DNA from: Bacillus andreraoultii
Lineage (GTDB): Bacteria; Bacillota; Bacilli; Bacillales; Caldibacillaceae
NCBI RefSeq assembly: GCF_001244735.1
Contig: NZ_LN868935.1
Coordinates: forward strand, 140,092 to 204,091
DNA length: 64,000 nucleotides
Direction: 5' to 3'
Shown here: positions 36,391 to 45,285 of the stretch, piece after piece
Numbering within the stretch: position 1 is the stretch's first letter
Layout of the letters: every line of letters starts with the position of its first letter
The notes under the pieces: generated by a model
Database searches by the model: none
Told to the model about the DNA's origin: nothing
What the model saw: the letters and a program-made list of their open reading frames with translations, nothing else
Translations under genes and position numbers: made by a program

Positions 36391-36594
36391 ATGATGGATT
36401 CAAATAAGAAACCTTTCTTTTAAAAATGGTGGTTCTGGGTAATTATTATTATTTTTGCGTTTGCTCTAGTTAATCAAGAAAAAGAAAAAAAGACAGATGA
36501 GAATCCATTAGATAAGATCAAAAAGAAGAAGTATGTCACCTCTTTGGAATTAAGTGATGATGGCGTTGTTAATGTTGAAAGAAATATAAAATGA
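36391..36594 (+). pseudogene. Small membrane protein with in-frame stop
   Basis: ATG-initiated frame MMDSNKKPFF, then TAA at 36421-36423, then in the same frame KWWFWVIIIIFAFALVNQEKEKKTDENP...VNVERNIK to a TGA. Without the TAA it would be a 67-residue single-pass membrane protein, of the kind beginning KKPFxKKWWFWV in many Firmicutes. The single stop suggests a recent nonsense mutation. Confidence 0.6.
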
Positions 36595-36647
36595 GTATCG
36601 AAACAATTTAATAAAAGATTATAACAAGCCACTTTACGTTGAAGAAT

Positions 36648-36674
36648 AAAAAGCTCTCATACTTAGGGCTTTTT
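36648..36674 (+). terminator. Terminator after the DUF898 cluster
   Basis: Stem AAAAAGC(TC)/(GG)GCTTTTT with T-rich 3' side. The remaining bases to 36911 hold only a 22-codon frame near 36719 and no recognised gene. Confidence 0.65.
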
Positions 36675-36911
36675 ATTTAAAGTAGAAACAGAACATACAC
36701 TCTTAAAAGAGTGACATTATGGATAACAAACACCCTGATAACCTAAAAAATCGTAAAAATACCCGTTTACTCAAAGATTCAAGTTAAAAACGGTAGATTA
36801 ATAGCACTTGACCTTTTCAACCTTTTCCACCGCGATTTGAGCATCTATAACCACTCTAGATGACCATTTCACTAAGTTTTTTGGCCATTTGAACAATTGT
36901 AAAAGAAATTT

Positions 36912-37964
36912 TCAAAAAATCGCGATAAACAATTTCGCCATGAAATAACCAATAACACCACAACCAGGAAATGTAAGTACCCAAGCCCAGACCATTTCTT
37001 TAGCCACATTCCAGTTAACATTCGTTAATCGTTTCGAAGCACCAACGCCCATGATTGCTGTCGTTTTTGTATGGGTAGTACTTACAGGGAGTCCAAACAA
37101 GGATGCTGTGAAAAGAGAAATGACACCGGCAAGATCTGATGCAAACCCTTCATGTCTTCTCAACTTCACCATATCCATACCGACCGACTTAATAATACGG
37201 TAGCCGCCAATGCTCGTTCCTAAACTAATGACAATACTAATAAGAAACATCACCCATGGTGGAATCGCAAATGTTGTCGTGTCTGTCACACCTTGGGAAA
37301 GATAAATACCAAATAAAAAAACACCGATAAACTTTTGCCCATCTTGTGCACCGTGCATAAAGGCCATCCCAGCACCAGCAGCATTTTCAGCGTATTTAAA
37401 AAATTTTTCAGCCGTTTGTAAATGGGCATGACGAAATAAATAGTTTATCCCCCTTACGATCAAATAACCGAGTCCAAACCCCATAATTGTTGAAACGAAT
37501 AGGCCATAAATTACTTTCGCCCATTCATGTCCATTGACACCAGCTAGTCCCCCTTGTAAAGCTATTGCTGCCCCAGTTAATCCAGCAATTAATGCATGAC
37601 TTTCACTAGTAGGAATTCCAAAATACCATGCACCCGTAGCCCATAAAACAATAGCAACCATCGCAGCGCATAAAGCAACGATACTATCATGCGCATTCCC
37701 ACTGAAGTCAACCATATTGTAAATCGTTTGTGCAACAGTAGAGTTAATTAAAGTCATCACTGTTACACCTAAAAAATTCATAACCGCAGCCATAATAATC
37801 GCACCACGAACACTCATACATCGGGTTGATACACATGTAGCAATCGCATTAGGAGCATCTGTCCAACCGTTTACCAATACGACACCTAATGTTAAAATAA
37901 CCGTTACAAGCATAATCGGATTTCCAGCAAGCATTTGCGTAAATTCAGTAAATGAAAGTGGCAT
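36912..37964 (-). CDS. Inorganic phosphate transporter (PiT family)
   Basis: 350-residue, about 9-10 TM carrier that imports phosphate with cations. Both PiT signatures are present: VNGWTDAPNAIATCVSTRCMS near the N-terminus (family GANDxxNA-type repeat) and the C-terminal copy SLFGLPVSTTHTKTTAIMGVG. GIPTSESHALIAG and AFMHGAQDGQKFIGV are further landmarks. There is no adjacent PhoU-like gene in the window, although such genes often accompany Pit. Its start ATG lies directly after CACTC with GGTGAGTG as ribosome site. Confidence 0.93.
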   Translation of the reverse strand: MPLSFTEFTQMLAGNPIMLVTVILTLGVVLVNGWTDAPNAIATCVSTRCMSVRGAIIMAAVMNFLGVTVMTLINSTVAQTIYNMVDFSGNAHDSIVALCAAMVAIVLWATGAWYFGIPTSESHALIAGLTGAAIALQGGLAGVNGHEWAKVIYGLFVSTIMGFGLGYLIVRGINYLFRHAHLQTAEKFFKYAENAAGAGMAFMHGAQDGQKFIGVFLFGIYLSQGVTDTTTFAIPPWVMFLISIVISLGTSIGGYRIIKSVGMDMVKLRRHEGFASDLAGVISLFTASLFGLPVSTTHTKTTAIMGVGASKRLTNVNWNVAKEMVWAWVLTFPGCGVIGYFMAKLFIAIF

Positions 37965-38432
37965 TCACTCACCCCATTTGTTTATTTGCAGTCTTCTCAA
38001 TGGTTCACACCAAAACCGCCTATTCAAACATTTTTCACACCACATGTGATACCGCTTTATCTAATCAAACCCCCATATATTAGTATTTTCCAACCTCAAA
38101 GCAGAGAATCTACCTTTTTGAGACTAACCTTCAATGAGACTTCAATTAATTTGTGAAAAAATTAACATATCCTAATTTTATTTTACTCAATAAAAGATTA
38201 AAAGAAAAAGAAAAAACGCTGCCATAAAGGCACCGCGTCCTTTCAATTTTATTCTTCTATAACTCAAGAAAACACGAGTAACTTGGCGTCCTTCCCACAC
38301 CTTTCATTTCGTGATAGACTCGAAAAATGATATGAATCGGGTTCTTCCAATTCCTCTTAAAACCCGCTAAAATAGTACCTTTCCGAATCCCCAATTTTTC
38401 CTTACTCGTTCACACAGCTGCTTTCCGAATCC
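37965..38432. other. 468-bp gap with degenerate repeats
   Basis: The part before 38200 is AT-rich and should hold the phosphate transporter promoter. From about 38330 to 38450 units such as CTTTCCGAATCC, AATTTCTTCTAAAACCCG recur two to three times in degenerate form, similar in style to the 52-bp repeats elsewhere. No gene is recognised. Confidence 0.45.
38202..38238 (-). terminator. Probable terminator of the YozG-type cluster
   Basis: Minus-strand hairpin ACGC..TGCC/GGCAGCGT with a 2-base bulge, followed by TTTTTTCTTTTTC. It lies 195 bp past the last gene of the cluster. Confidence 0.6.
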
Positions 38433-38954
38433 TTAATTTCTTCTAAAACCCGTAAAGATAAGACATGTAATCGCAGCAACCGTCGTTACAATGATTGCTA
38501 TCATTAATCCAAGTGCTGCCATAAACGTATCATCTCCCGGGAATTGCGGCTCAAGCGTTACATACCAATAAACAAATACCCCAGTTAAAAATATATAAAA
38601 ACTACTTCCAACCAATCCCATTACGAATCGATGTATCTTAGTTCCATTCCAAGCTCTATTTAATATCGACCACGAATAGATACTAGCCAAAACTGCAAGA
38701 AACATGATGATGAAATGAAAATACGGAATCATCAAGTCCAGTAAAAAAAATAAAATTGCAATTGTAAGTAAAAATAAAGTTGCATTTACAAGAAAAAGGA
38801 AACCTCCTGAAAGCCACGGATTTCGATACCAATTTGCTCGTTCTAATTTCATATATAGATTTCTTTTTCCAACCTTTTCTAATAGCGGTTCTCGAAACAA
38901 AGTTGAAAGGTAAATACTTATCCCTCCAACTAACAAAATCATTATCAAGCTCAT
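38433..38954 (-). CDS. Hypothetical four-TM membrane protein
   Basis: 173 residues with hydrophobic segments at about 2-18, 48-75, 80-95, 108-130 and 145-170. No family motif recognised. It is 12 bp from the small HTH regulator gene and in the same transcription unit as a DUF2975 gene, so it is probably the third member of a YozG-type regulator/membrane-protein cluster. Function is unknown. Confidence 0.75.
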   Translation of the reverse strand: MSLIMILLVGGISIYLSTLFREPLLEKVGKRNLYMKLERANWYRNPWLSGGFLFLVNATLFLLTIAILFFLLDLMIPYFHFIIMFLAVLASIYSWSILNRAWNGTKIHRFVMGLVGSSFYIFLTGVFVYWYVTLEPQFPGDDTFMAALGLMIAIIVTTVAAITCLIFTGFRRN

Positions 38955-38966
38955 ATAAAAGTCTCC

Positions 38967-39179
38967 TTAATCCTCGTCTTTTCTATACTCCAGAAGATCA
39001 CCTGGTTGACAATCTAATACTTTACAAATTGCTTCTAAAGTAGAAAACCGTATTGCCTTTGCTTTTCCATTTTTTAAAATGGAAATATTGGCCATCGTAA
39101 TACCAACCTTTTCTGAAAGTTCCGTTACACTCATTTTCCGCTTTGCTAACATAACGTCGAGATTTACAATTATCGCCAT
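38967..39179 (-). CDS. YozG-type small HTH regulator
   Basis: 70-residue XRE-like protein consisting only of the helix-turn-helix fold: MAIIVNLDVMLAKRKMSVTELSEKVGITMANISILKNGKAKAIRFSTLEAICKVLDCQPGDLLEY. This matches the YozG/YdaS-like group normally encoded beside a DUF2975 membrane protein, as here. It probably regulates its own small operon; the ligand or partner may be the membrane protein. Confidence 0.88.
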   Translation of the reverse strand: MAIIVNLDVMLAKRKMSVTELSEKVGITMANISILKNGKAKAIRFSTLEAICKVLDCQPGDLLEYRKDED

Positions 39180-39268
39180 TTTCTCACCTCAAATCGGTCA
39201 TTCTCTTTTCCATACTCCCTATTAATTGTCCTCTTTCGTTAGACTTGTTTTCAGCATCTTATTAATCA

Positions 39269-39745
39269 TCAAATTGTTAAATCATTTTCATTCTTTATAT
39301 CTAGGGCACTTTTTAATACCTCTTGGAGTACTGTTGTAAACACATAGATGACAATCGTCGCAAAAACAATAACAATTCCAACTAAGGCAATACTTGGATG
39401 TAAGGCGCTTTGAGTGATTAGATAAATGATTCCAACGATGTATAAAACAAAAATTGCAATAGCACTCGATTTTATTCGACCTAGAGAAAAAACCGCTAAC
39501 TCCGAAAATGCTTCTCCTCTTTCAATAAAGCGAAGTAGTCTGAACGCCTCGTAAAGCGCGATAAAAAACGGAATAACCGTAAGATAAACTCCGATAAGAA
39601 TTGGATATTGCAAATGGGCAAACTCTGGATACATGTTTGCAATATAATTAGCTAACCATGGTAAAAGAAAAATACAAATGAGCAGTACAGCTAGACCAAT
39701 GAGTAACACTGATATTTTAAGAAAATTAGTTGATGCTTTTGACAT
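39269..39745 (-). CDS. DUF2975 family membrane protein
   Basis: 158-residue protein with four TM segments (about 10-32, 48-68, 92-112, 118-142) and the family core between TM2 and TM3 (ALYEAFRLLRFIERGEAFSELAVFSLGRIKSSA). DUF2975 proteins pair with YozG-like regulators; the pair is thought to act as a membrane-linked regulatory unit, but this has little direct proof. First gene of the minus-strand cluster 39745-38433. Confidence 0.88.
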   Translation of the reverse strand: MSKASTNFLKISVLLIGLAVLLICIFLLPWLANYIANMYPEFAHLQYPILIGVYLTVIPFFIALYEAFRLLRFIERGEAFSELAVFSLGRIKSSAIAIFVLYIVGIIYLITQSALHPSIALVGIVIVFATIVIYVFTTVLQEVLKSALDIKNENDLTI

Positions 39746-39982
39746 ATATACCCCACCATTCGAAATTATTTGATTTTATTTTATCGCATCATTTATTGTT
39801 TATCAATATATTTTTGTTGTTTATTTTAATTTTTTTATTGTTATCCATATTTTCAATGATAAACAATATTTATTTACCATTTTTCTTAGTTGTAAACTAG
39901 AACAAGTTAATACTGAATTGAAAATATTTACAATACAATATTTAATAAAGATAAAAAAATCATTCTACAAAAGGAAAGTACA

Positions 39983-40432
39983 ATGAAAATAGTTATTGCA
40001 CCAGATTTAGATAAAGGAAGTCTTTCATCTATTCGTGTGGCAAACACAATGAAACAAGGAATAAGTGAGATTTACCCTCACGCTAATATTAGCTTAAAAC
40101 CGATGGCAGATGGTGGGGAAGGAACAGTTGATACAATTTTATTTCCAACTCAGGAAATAAAGTGAAATGAATGGGGCCATTAGACGAGCCGATCCAAACG
40201 TATTATGCAATTGACGATTCCGCTGTTTTGGAATGTGCAAATATTGCCGGTTTAACCCATGTACCACTCCGCCTTAAAAACATAACTACATATGGACTTG
40301 GCGAAGTAATGAAACGCCCGTTAGTTAGATAAAGGCTGTACAAAATTCATTATTATCTTAGGCGAAAGTTTTTCTTTTTCAACAAACAAAACAAATGATC
40401 CATTTTTATCAGTCATTAAAAGGATTTCATAA
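39983..40432 (+). pseudogene. Glycerate kinase, decayed
   Basis: The first 60 codons read as an intact glycerate kinase N-terminus (MKIVIAPDLDKGSLSSIRVANTM...PMADGGEGTVD) and then stop. Continuing pieces in shifted frames are GPLDEPIQTYYAIDDSAVLECANIAGLT, NITTYGLGEV and LDKGCTKFIIILG. The C-terminal two thirds are missing. The usual VIAPDSFKGSL reads VIAPDLDKGSL. The intact GntP-type permease directly downstream on the same strand would have supplied glycerate or gluconate to this enzyme. Confidence 0.85.
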
Positions 40433-40552
40433 TTAAGTTCCATTCATTATTGAACACTACATATCAAAATTTCCACCATATCTTTTAAGGGAGGTGATGC
40501 AAAAGATCTATTTCGTAAGTTTAAAAATCAACGAATAAAAGGGGTGGGAAGT

Positions 40553-41908
40553 TTGACAGGATTTGGTCTTATTAGTTTAATCATTTTAGCTGTGCTGTTT
40601 ATTGTGTTTTCAACAGCAAAACTAAAGGTGCATCCATTTTTATCATTGATGTTTGCAGCATTTGCTTTAGGTTTGTTAGCAAGATTACCACTTGCCACAG
40701 TTGTTGAATCTGTCAATCTTGGTTTTGGGGCATTAATGGGGAATATTGGTCTTGTCATTGTCTTTGGAACGATTATTGGCGTGATCTTAGAAAAATCTGG
40801 TGCAGCACTTCGTATGGCAGAAGTCATTTTACGCATCGTTGGCGAAAAACGGCCACAGATGGCGATGAGTATTATTGGTGGGATTGTAAGTATACCTGTC
40901 TTTTGCGATTCAGGTTATGTAATTATTTCTTCATTAAAAAAAGCATTAGCACGTAAAGCCAAAGTTGCGATTGCATCAATGGCGATTGCATTATCTACCG
41001 GGTTATTCGCTACTCATACACTCGTGCCACCAACTCCAGGACCGATTGCTGCTGCTGGCAATATTGGGGCAGAAGCCTATCTAGGTACGATTATTTTAAT
41101 CGGTTTAATTGTTTCGGTTCCAACGATCATTATCGGTTATATATGGGCTATGAAAGTGGGAACAAAAATTAAAGTGGAAGGAGAAGAATTACAAACAATA
41201 GATTATGATTCAATTGTGAGTGAATTTGGAAAAATGCCTTCTACAATGAAATCTTTCGCCCCCATCGTTTTGCCTATTGTCCTTATTGGGATTAGTTCTT
41301 TTACTATATTTGCAGATTGGAAAGGTATGTTAGCTGATATCTTCATCTTTTTAGGAACTCCGGTTGTTGCATTATTTATTGGTGTATTATTTGCATTACT
41401 TTTACTACCTCAGTATAATGAACAAACATTAAGTGATTGGATTGGGCAAGCGTTAAAAGAAGCTGCACCAATATTACTTATTACCGGTGCTGGAGGAGCA
41501 TTCGGAAAAGTAATTAGTACAACACCTATTGCTGAATATATTCAAAGTTTAGGAGAAAATACCCTGTTAACCGGTGCCTTGTTTCTAATTATTCCATTCC
41601 TTATTGCTGCAGCTTTAAAATCAGCACAGGGTTCATCAACAGCAGCCTTAGTTATTACATCTACATTAATCGCTCCACTTCTTCCTCAGCTAGAAATTGT
41701 CGGTTCAATACCACTAGCGCTTGTTGTAATGGCCATTGGTGCAGGAGCAATGGTTGTCTCTCATGTAAATGATAGTTATTTTTGGGTAGTAAAAGAATTT
41801 AGCGGGATGTCCGTTACACAAGCATATAAAGCTCAAACAGCAGCTACATTATTACAAGGGATTGTTGCATTTTTAACTACATTATTATTGTGGGTTATCT
41901 TGGTCTAA
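40553..41908 (+). CDS. GntP-family gluconate/glycerate permease
   Basis: 451-residue, about 12-14 TM secondary transporter. Family features: FGTIIGVILEKSGAALRMAEVIL, the SIPVFCDSGYVIISSL segment, LFATHTLVPPTPGPIAAAG and AGAMVVSHVNDSYFWVVKEFSGM. The TTG at 40553 has AAGGGGTG at good distance; the GTG at 40544 lies within that ribosome site. The neighbouring dead glycerate kinase suggests that the substrate is or was glycerate. A perfect 9-bp hairpin follows the gene. Confidence 0.93.
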   Translation: MTGFGLISLIILAVLFIVFSTAKLKVHPFLSLMFAAFALGLLARLPLATVVESVNLGFGALMGNIGLVIVFGTIIGVILEKSGAALRMAEVILRIVGEKRPQMAMSIIGGIVSIPVFCDSGYVIISSLKKALARKAKVAIASMAIALSTGLFATHTLVPPTPGPIAAAGNIGAEAYLGTIILIGLIVSVPTIIIGYIWAMKVGTKIKVEGEELQTIDYDSIVSEFGKMPSTMKSFAPIVLPIVLIGISSFTIFADWKGMLADIFIFLGTPVVALFIGVLFALLLLPQYNEQTLSDWIGQALKEAAPILLITGAGGAFGKVISTTPIAEYIQSLGENTLLTGALFLIIPFLIAAALKSAQGSSTAALVITSTLIAPLLPQLEIVGSIPLALVVMAIGAGAMVVSHVNDSYFWVVKEFSGMSVTQAYKAQTAATLLQGIVAFLTTLLLWVILV

Positions 41909-41918
41909 CCAAAAGGAA

Positions 41919-41954
41919 TACCGGTCGCTATGGTTTATACACTTACGACCGGTA
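41919..41954 (+). terminator. Hairpin after the GntP gene
   Basis: Perfect stem TACCGGTCG/CGACCGGTA (41919-41927 with 41946-41954). The 3' side is only moderately T-rich (GTTATGCTCTATTTTC). Confidence 0.6.
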
Positions 41955-42040
41955 GTTATGCTCTATTTTCAAAATTAAGTCTATTCCCAACTCATTCAAT
42001 ATATACATACTAAACAATCAACTAATCATACAAGATTCAT

Positions 42041-43153
42041 TTAATATTCAACCTTTTCTAGTTGCTTCCAATACTTTTCATTTCCCGGTAAGTCATCAAA
42101 CCAACTTGCATCGTCTGGACAATCTAAAATCATGAGTTCCCCGTAATTCCCATATTTTGCTTGATGGTATTTCAAATAAGCCTTCCCATTTTTTACCGCC
42201 AATATTTCAATCTTTCCTGAACTATGGCTCATCGCTAGACGAACCCGCTTGCCAAGTCCTGATGTTCGTGCCTTTGCTGCCTCTACAATTTCATATACCT
42301 CTTTTAATGGAAGAACAAAATCATGATTTCCTGCAACAGGACGATTAATGAAAAAGTAATATGGATGAACTCCAGCCCAGGACAGCTTGTCTAATAGTTC
42401 AGCAAGTACATTCGGATCATCGTTAATTCCTCTTAATACTGGGGTTTGGTTCAACACGATAGCACCGGCCTCGATTAATGCGGATATTGCTTTTTTCGAT
42501 TCAGTAGTAATTTCATTCGGGTGATTAATATGAGTCATAATATAAATTCTCTTCTCCGGTGTTGAATATGTTCGAATTAAGTCTAGTAGTGCTTCATCTT
42601 CATAAATGCGCATTGGTTGAAAGACTGGTAGTTTCGATCCCAACCGAATAATTTTTACATGATCAATTTCCCTTAGTTGTGTAATGATGTTTCTGAGGCG
42701 TTTTGTTGAAAGCATTAGAGAATCTCCACCAGTTAAGAGCACATTATTAATTTCTGGATGTTGGCCGATGTAGTTTATTCCTGGTTGGGGATTCATGTGT
42801 ACTTCCTCATGGTCGTTATTAAATAACCGCTTTCGAAAACAAAAGCGACAATATGCACCACAAATCTCAGATACAACAAGTAATGCTGTTGTTTTATATT
42901 TATGTTGGCAACCTGGAACAACATAATTTGCTGCCTCATCACTTGCATCCCATTGACCGTACTCATCCAGTTCACTTTCACTCGGGATAATAATTTTTCG
43001 AATCGGATCATCAGGATTATTCCAATCAATTAGACTAAGATAATAGTCGTTAGCCCGAAATACAAAATTTTCTGCTACCGGTTTCACTCTTTCCTTATCA
43101 TCTTGCGGAAGTTGTTCTACTTGATCAATCGACGTGTAAAATTTTACCTTCAT
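42041..43153 (-). CDS. KamA-family radical SAM protein
   Basis: 370 residues, shorter than lysine 2,3-aminomutase (about 415-470). It has the radical SAM cluster motif CGAYCRFCFRKRLF (CxxxCxxC), the following LLTGGDSLMLS and the VLNQTPVLRGINDD segment. Near the C-terminus SHSSGKIEI aligns with the PLP-lysine motif DAPGGGGK: the lysine is kept, but the position of the substrate-binding Asp (Asp330 of the clostridial enzyme) is Ala. The segment aligning with Asp293 (FFINRPVAG) also lacks Asp. So it is probably a PLP-dependent aminomutase-like enzyme with a substrate other than free lysine. Monocistronic. Confidence 0.85.
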   Translation of the reverse strand: MKVKFYTSIDQVEQLPQDDKERVKPVAENFVFRANDYYLSLIDWNNPDDPIRKIIIPSESELDEYGQWDASDEAANYVVPGCQHKYKTTALLVVSEICGAYCRFCFRKRLFNNDHEEVHMNPQPGINYIGQHPEINNVLLTGGDSLMLSTKRLRNIITQLREIDHVKIIRLGSKLPVFQPMRIYEDEALLDLIRTYSTPEKRIYIMTHINHPNEITTESKKAISALIEAGAIVLNQTPVLRGINDDPNVLAELLDKLSWAGVHPYYFFINRPVAGNHDFVLPLKEVYEIVEAAKARTSGLGKRVRLAMSHSSGKIEILAVKNGKAYLKYHQAKYGNYGELMILDCPDDASWFDDLPGNEKYWKQLEKVEY

Positions 43154-43274
43154 TTATTATCACCCCTACTTTGAAATTACTATCTTCTCTTATCATAACA
43201 AACGTAGGGGTGTTACATATGTCAATTCACCAACATAATTCTAAAAATTTTGTTAACTAATACAAAAACGATTG

Positions 43275-44627
43275 CTATTTTATCTTAACTTTAACATTGC
43301 CTTTAACTCTTGTCGGATAATCAATTATTTTCAACAATAGTTGATTGCTTTCTGCCGGGAACGTTAAATCCCCTATTTGAGTAAATTCAAGTTCTGATTC
43401 ACCCGAGGAACTACCTAGCTCATTCCACTCATACGTTGCTCCAGTTTCATCCCTGTATTCATGGTCAAATATTTGATAATAATGATTGACATCCCGCTTC
43501 TCTTTACTTTCTATTAAAAATTCAACAGTCGTCATTTCTTTATTTCTTGATACATTTTGTAGCGTCAACCCTTCACTTGGACCTTTGATAATTTTCTTCT
43601 TATTTAAATCAACAGCAACATCCAATTGGTTTTTGTCTAATGCACGTAAAGTTGTGAACCGGATAAACAGTTCTTTCGGCTTGGTAAAATAGTTACTTTG
43701 AATAAATAAAATTTGTTCATTTCTACTTATATGTTCAGCTGTAATCCCATCTTGAATACTAGCCCACTTTTCACCTTTTTCATCTACAATTGTCAAATCA
43801 TCAAAGGCAAAAATCTGTTTTGGATTATTTGGGTCAAACAACACATGTAAAGCAACTCTCGTCGGATAAACGGTAACATTTTTAAAAGTAATCGTTTGCC
43901 CCTCTATTTGCACCGACTTATTAAGTTCAAATGTCTTAATATTCCCATAAAATTTCTCTTGATCAATTGGAAATGTTAATTCCCACTTTTGATTAGACGA
44001 TTCCTTTTTATTCGGTTCCATTTCGATCTTTGCTTGAATTGTCACTGTCTTTGGTAATTTTTTCACATCATCATGCATACCAACTTCCATTTTCCCGTGA
44101 ACTACTTTACCTTTTTTAATCCCGGCATGTGGTGAATAACTCAATGTTCCTTCCAACGATTCACCTTTTTCATTCACTATTTTCACATCATCTAATCGAA
44201 TGGATGTTAAGCTCTCGTCACTTTCTAATGAATAAAAGAAAATCATTTGCGATTCATCAGCAATTACCTCATTAATCGTAAACGTAATTCCTTGATGACT
44301 TACTGATTTATTAACAACTTGAAGAAAATCATTTTGTACCGCTCGTTCCAGTCCTTTATCTCCTTGAATAAATTGTATAATTCTTTCCATTCCAGGAACT
44401 TGACTAACAAGTGATGCAAAAACTGGAGACACGCGAATAGATATAATCGATAGAAAAAGAAGGGCTGCTATTGTAAATGTGCTAAGCTTTGTATGATGGA
44501 TTCTTCTTTTCGTTCGCTTTCCATGTTCGATACCAGAATAAATATACGTATCAATCTCATCAGGTATCTGGATATCATGATAATGTGTCTTACTCTTCAT
44601 AAGCTCCTTTTCTTCTTTTTCAAACAT
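43275..44627 (-). CDS. DUF4179 anti-sigma-like membrane protein
   Basis: 450-residue single-pass protein: cytoplasmic N-terminus (about 1-48), TM at about 50-70 (LSTFTIAALLFLSIISI), then the extracytoplasmic DUF4179 domain and a second beta-rich domain (about 215-450). It overlaps the ECF sigma factor gene by 8 bp, the usual arrangement for a cognate anti-sigma factor. The ATG at 44627 fits AAAGGTGGTGA; 44639 does not. Predicted to hold the sigma factor inactive until an envelope signal arrives. Confidence 0.85.
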   Translation of the reverse strand: MFEKEEKELMKSKTHYHDIQIPDEIDTYIYSGIEHGKRTKRRIHHTKLSTFTIAALLFLSIISIRVSPVFASLVSQVPGMERIIQFIQGDKGLERAVQNDFLQVVNKSVSHQGITFTINEVIADESQMIFFYSLESDESLTSIRLDDVKIVNEKGESLEGTLSYSPHAGIKKGKVVHGKMEVGMHDDVKKLPKTVTIQAKIEMEPNKKESSNQKWELTFPIDQEKFYGNIKTFELNKSVQIEGQTITFKNVTVYPTRVALHVLFDPNNPKQIFAFDDLTIVDEKGEKWASIQDGITAEHISRNEQILFIQSNYFTKPKELFIRFTTLRALDKNQLDVAVDLNKKKIIKGPSEGLTLQNVSRNKEMTTVEFLIESKEKRDVNHYYQIFDHEYRDETGATYEWNELGSSSGESELEFTQIGDLTFPAESNQLLLKIIDYPTRVKGNVKVKIK

Positions 44628-45135
44628 GAAAATCACCACCTTTTTTCAATTCCCCACGCAAAAATATCAATGCTTTATTTAGCCATGTCTTCACTGTTCC
44701 GATAGGTCTTCCTACACTTTCCGCAATTTGCTCGATCGTTAAATCTTGATAATATTTGAGAATAATAATTTCTTGATATCTCGGTTCTAATTGTTGAAGT
44801 GCTTCTTGAACATGAATTCGATTATCATGGTCCTCAATCACACTGTTATTGTTCTCGTATTCTTGAAGAAGAAGTCGCGAATCTCTTTTCAGTTCATCGA
44901 CACAATAGTTAATCATAATCCTCGTTATCCACGTGGCAAAAAATTTAGGTTCTTTTACTTTTTTTATATTTTTATAGGCACGAAAGGTCACCTCTTGGAT
45001 TGCTTCCAATGCATCTTGTTCGTTTTTTAAATAGGAATAGGCCACTCGGTATAGTTGTTTTTTCTGTTGACTCATAATTTGAAAAAAAGCCGCCTCATCT
45101 CCTTTTTGTGCGTTTTTAAATGTTTTCACATCCAT
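44620..45135 (-). CDS. ECF-type RNA polymerase sigma factor
   Basis: 171 residues. Region 2 (YRVAYSYLKNEQDALEAIQEVTFRAYKNIKKVKEPKFFATWITRIMINYCVDELKR) and region 4 (LEPRYQEIIILKYYQDLTIEQIAESVGRPIGTVKTWLNKAL) are both complete. It directs RNA polymerase to envelope-stress type promoters. Translationally coupled to the DUF4179 protein, its likely anti-sigma factor. The target promoter sequence is unknown, and no obvious autoregulatory AAC-type -35 was identified. Confidence 0.93.
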   Translation of the reverse strand: MDVKTFKNAQKGDEAAFFQIMSQQKKQLYRVAYSYLKNEQDALEAIQEVTFRAYKNIKKVKEPKFFATWITRIMINYCVDELKRDSRLLLQEYENNNSVIEDHDNRIHVQEALQQLEPRYQEIIILKYYQDLTIEQIAESVGRPIGTVKTWLNKALIFLRGELKKGGDFHV

Positions 45136-45210
45136 GTCCTCACCCTTTCGATTGCTCTTTACTTATTAGACCGTTTAGGAGTCGTTTTGGTTTTGAAGAT
45201 TCATATGAAA

Positions 45211-45248
45211 TTAAAAAATATCACATAGACTCTCGTGTTCTATGTGAT
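45211..45248 (-). terminator. Terminator of the CHASE3-GGDEF gene
   Basis: 10-bp stem ATCACATAGA/TCTATGTGAT (45220-45229 with 45239-45248), followed on the minus strand by ATTTTTTAA. Located between the upstream GGDEF gene and the sigma factor gene. Confidence 0.8.
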
Positions 45249-45285
45249 CATCTCATTACTATATAGTCGTTTTGGTAACCATTAT

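Noticed and set aside
34238..36594. Complete prophage or integrative element
   Set aside because: Only an immunity-type remnant is present; no integrase, replication, structural or att sequences were seen.
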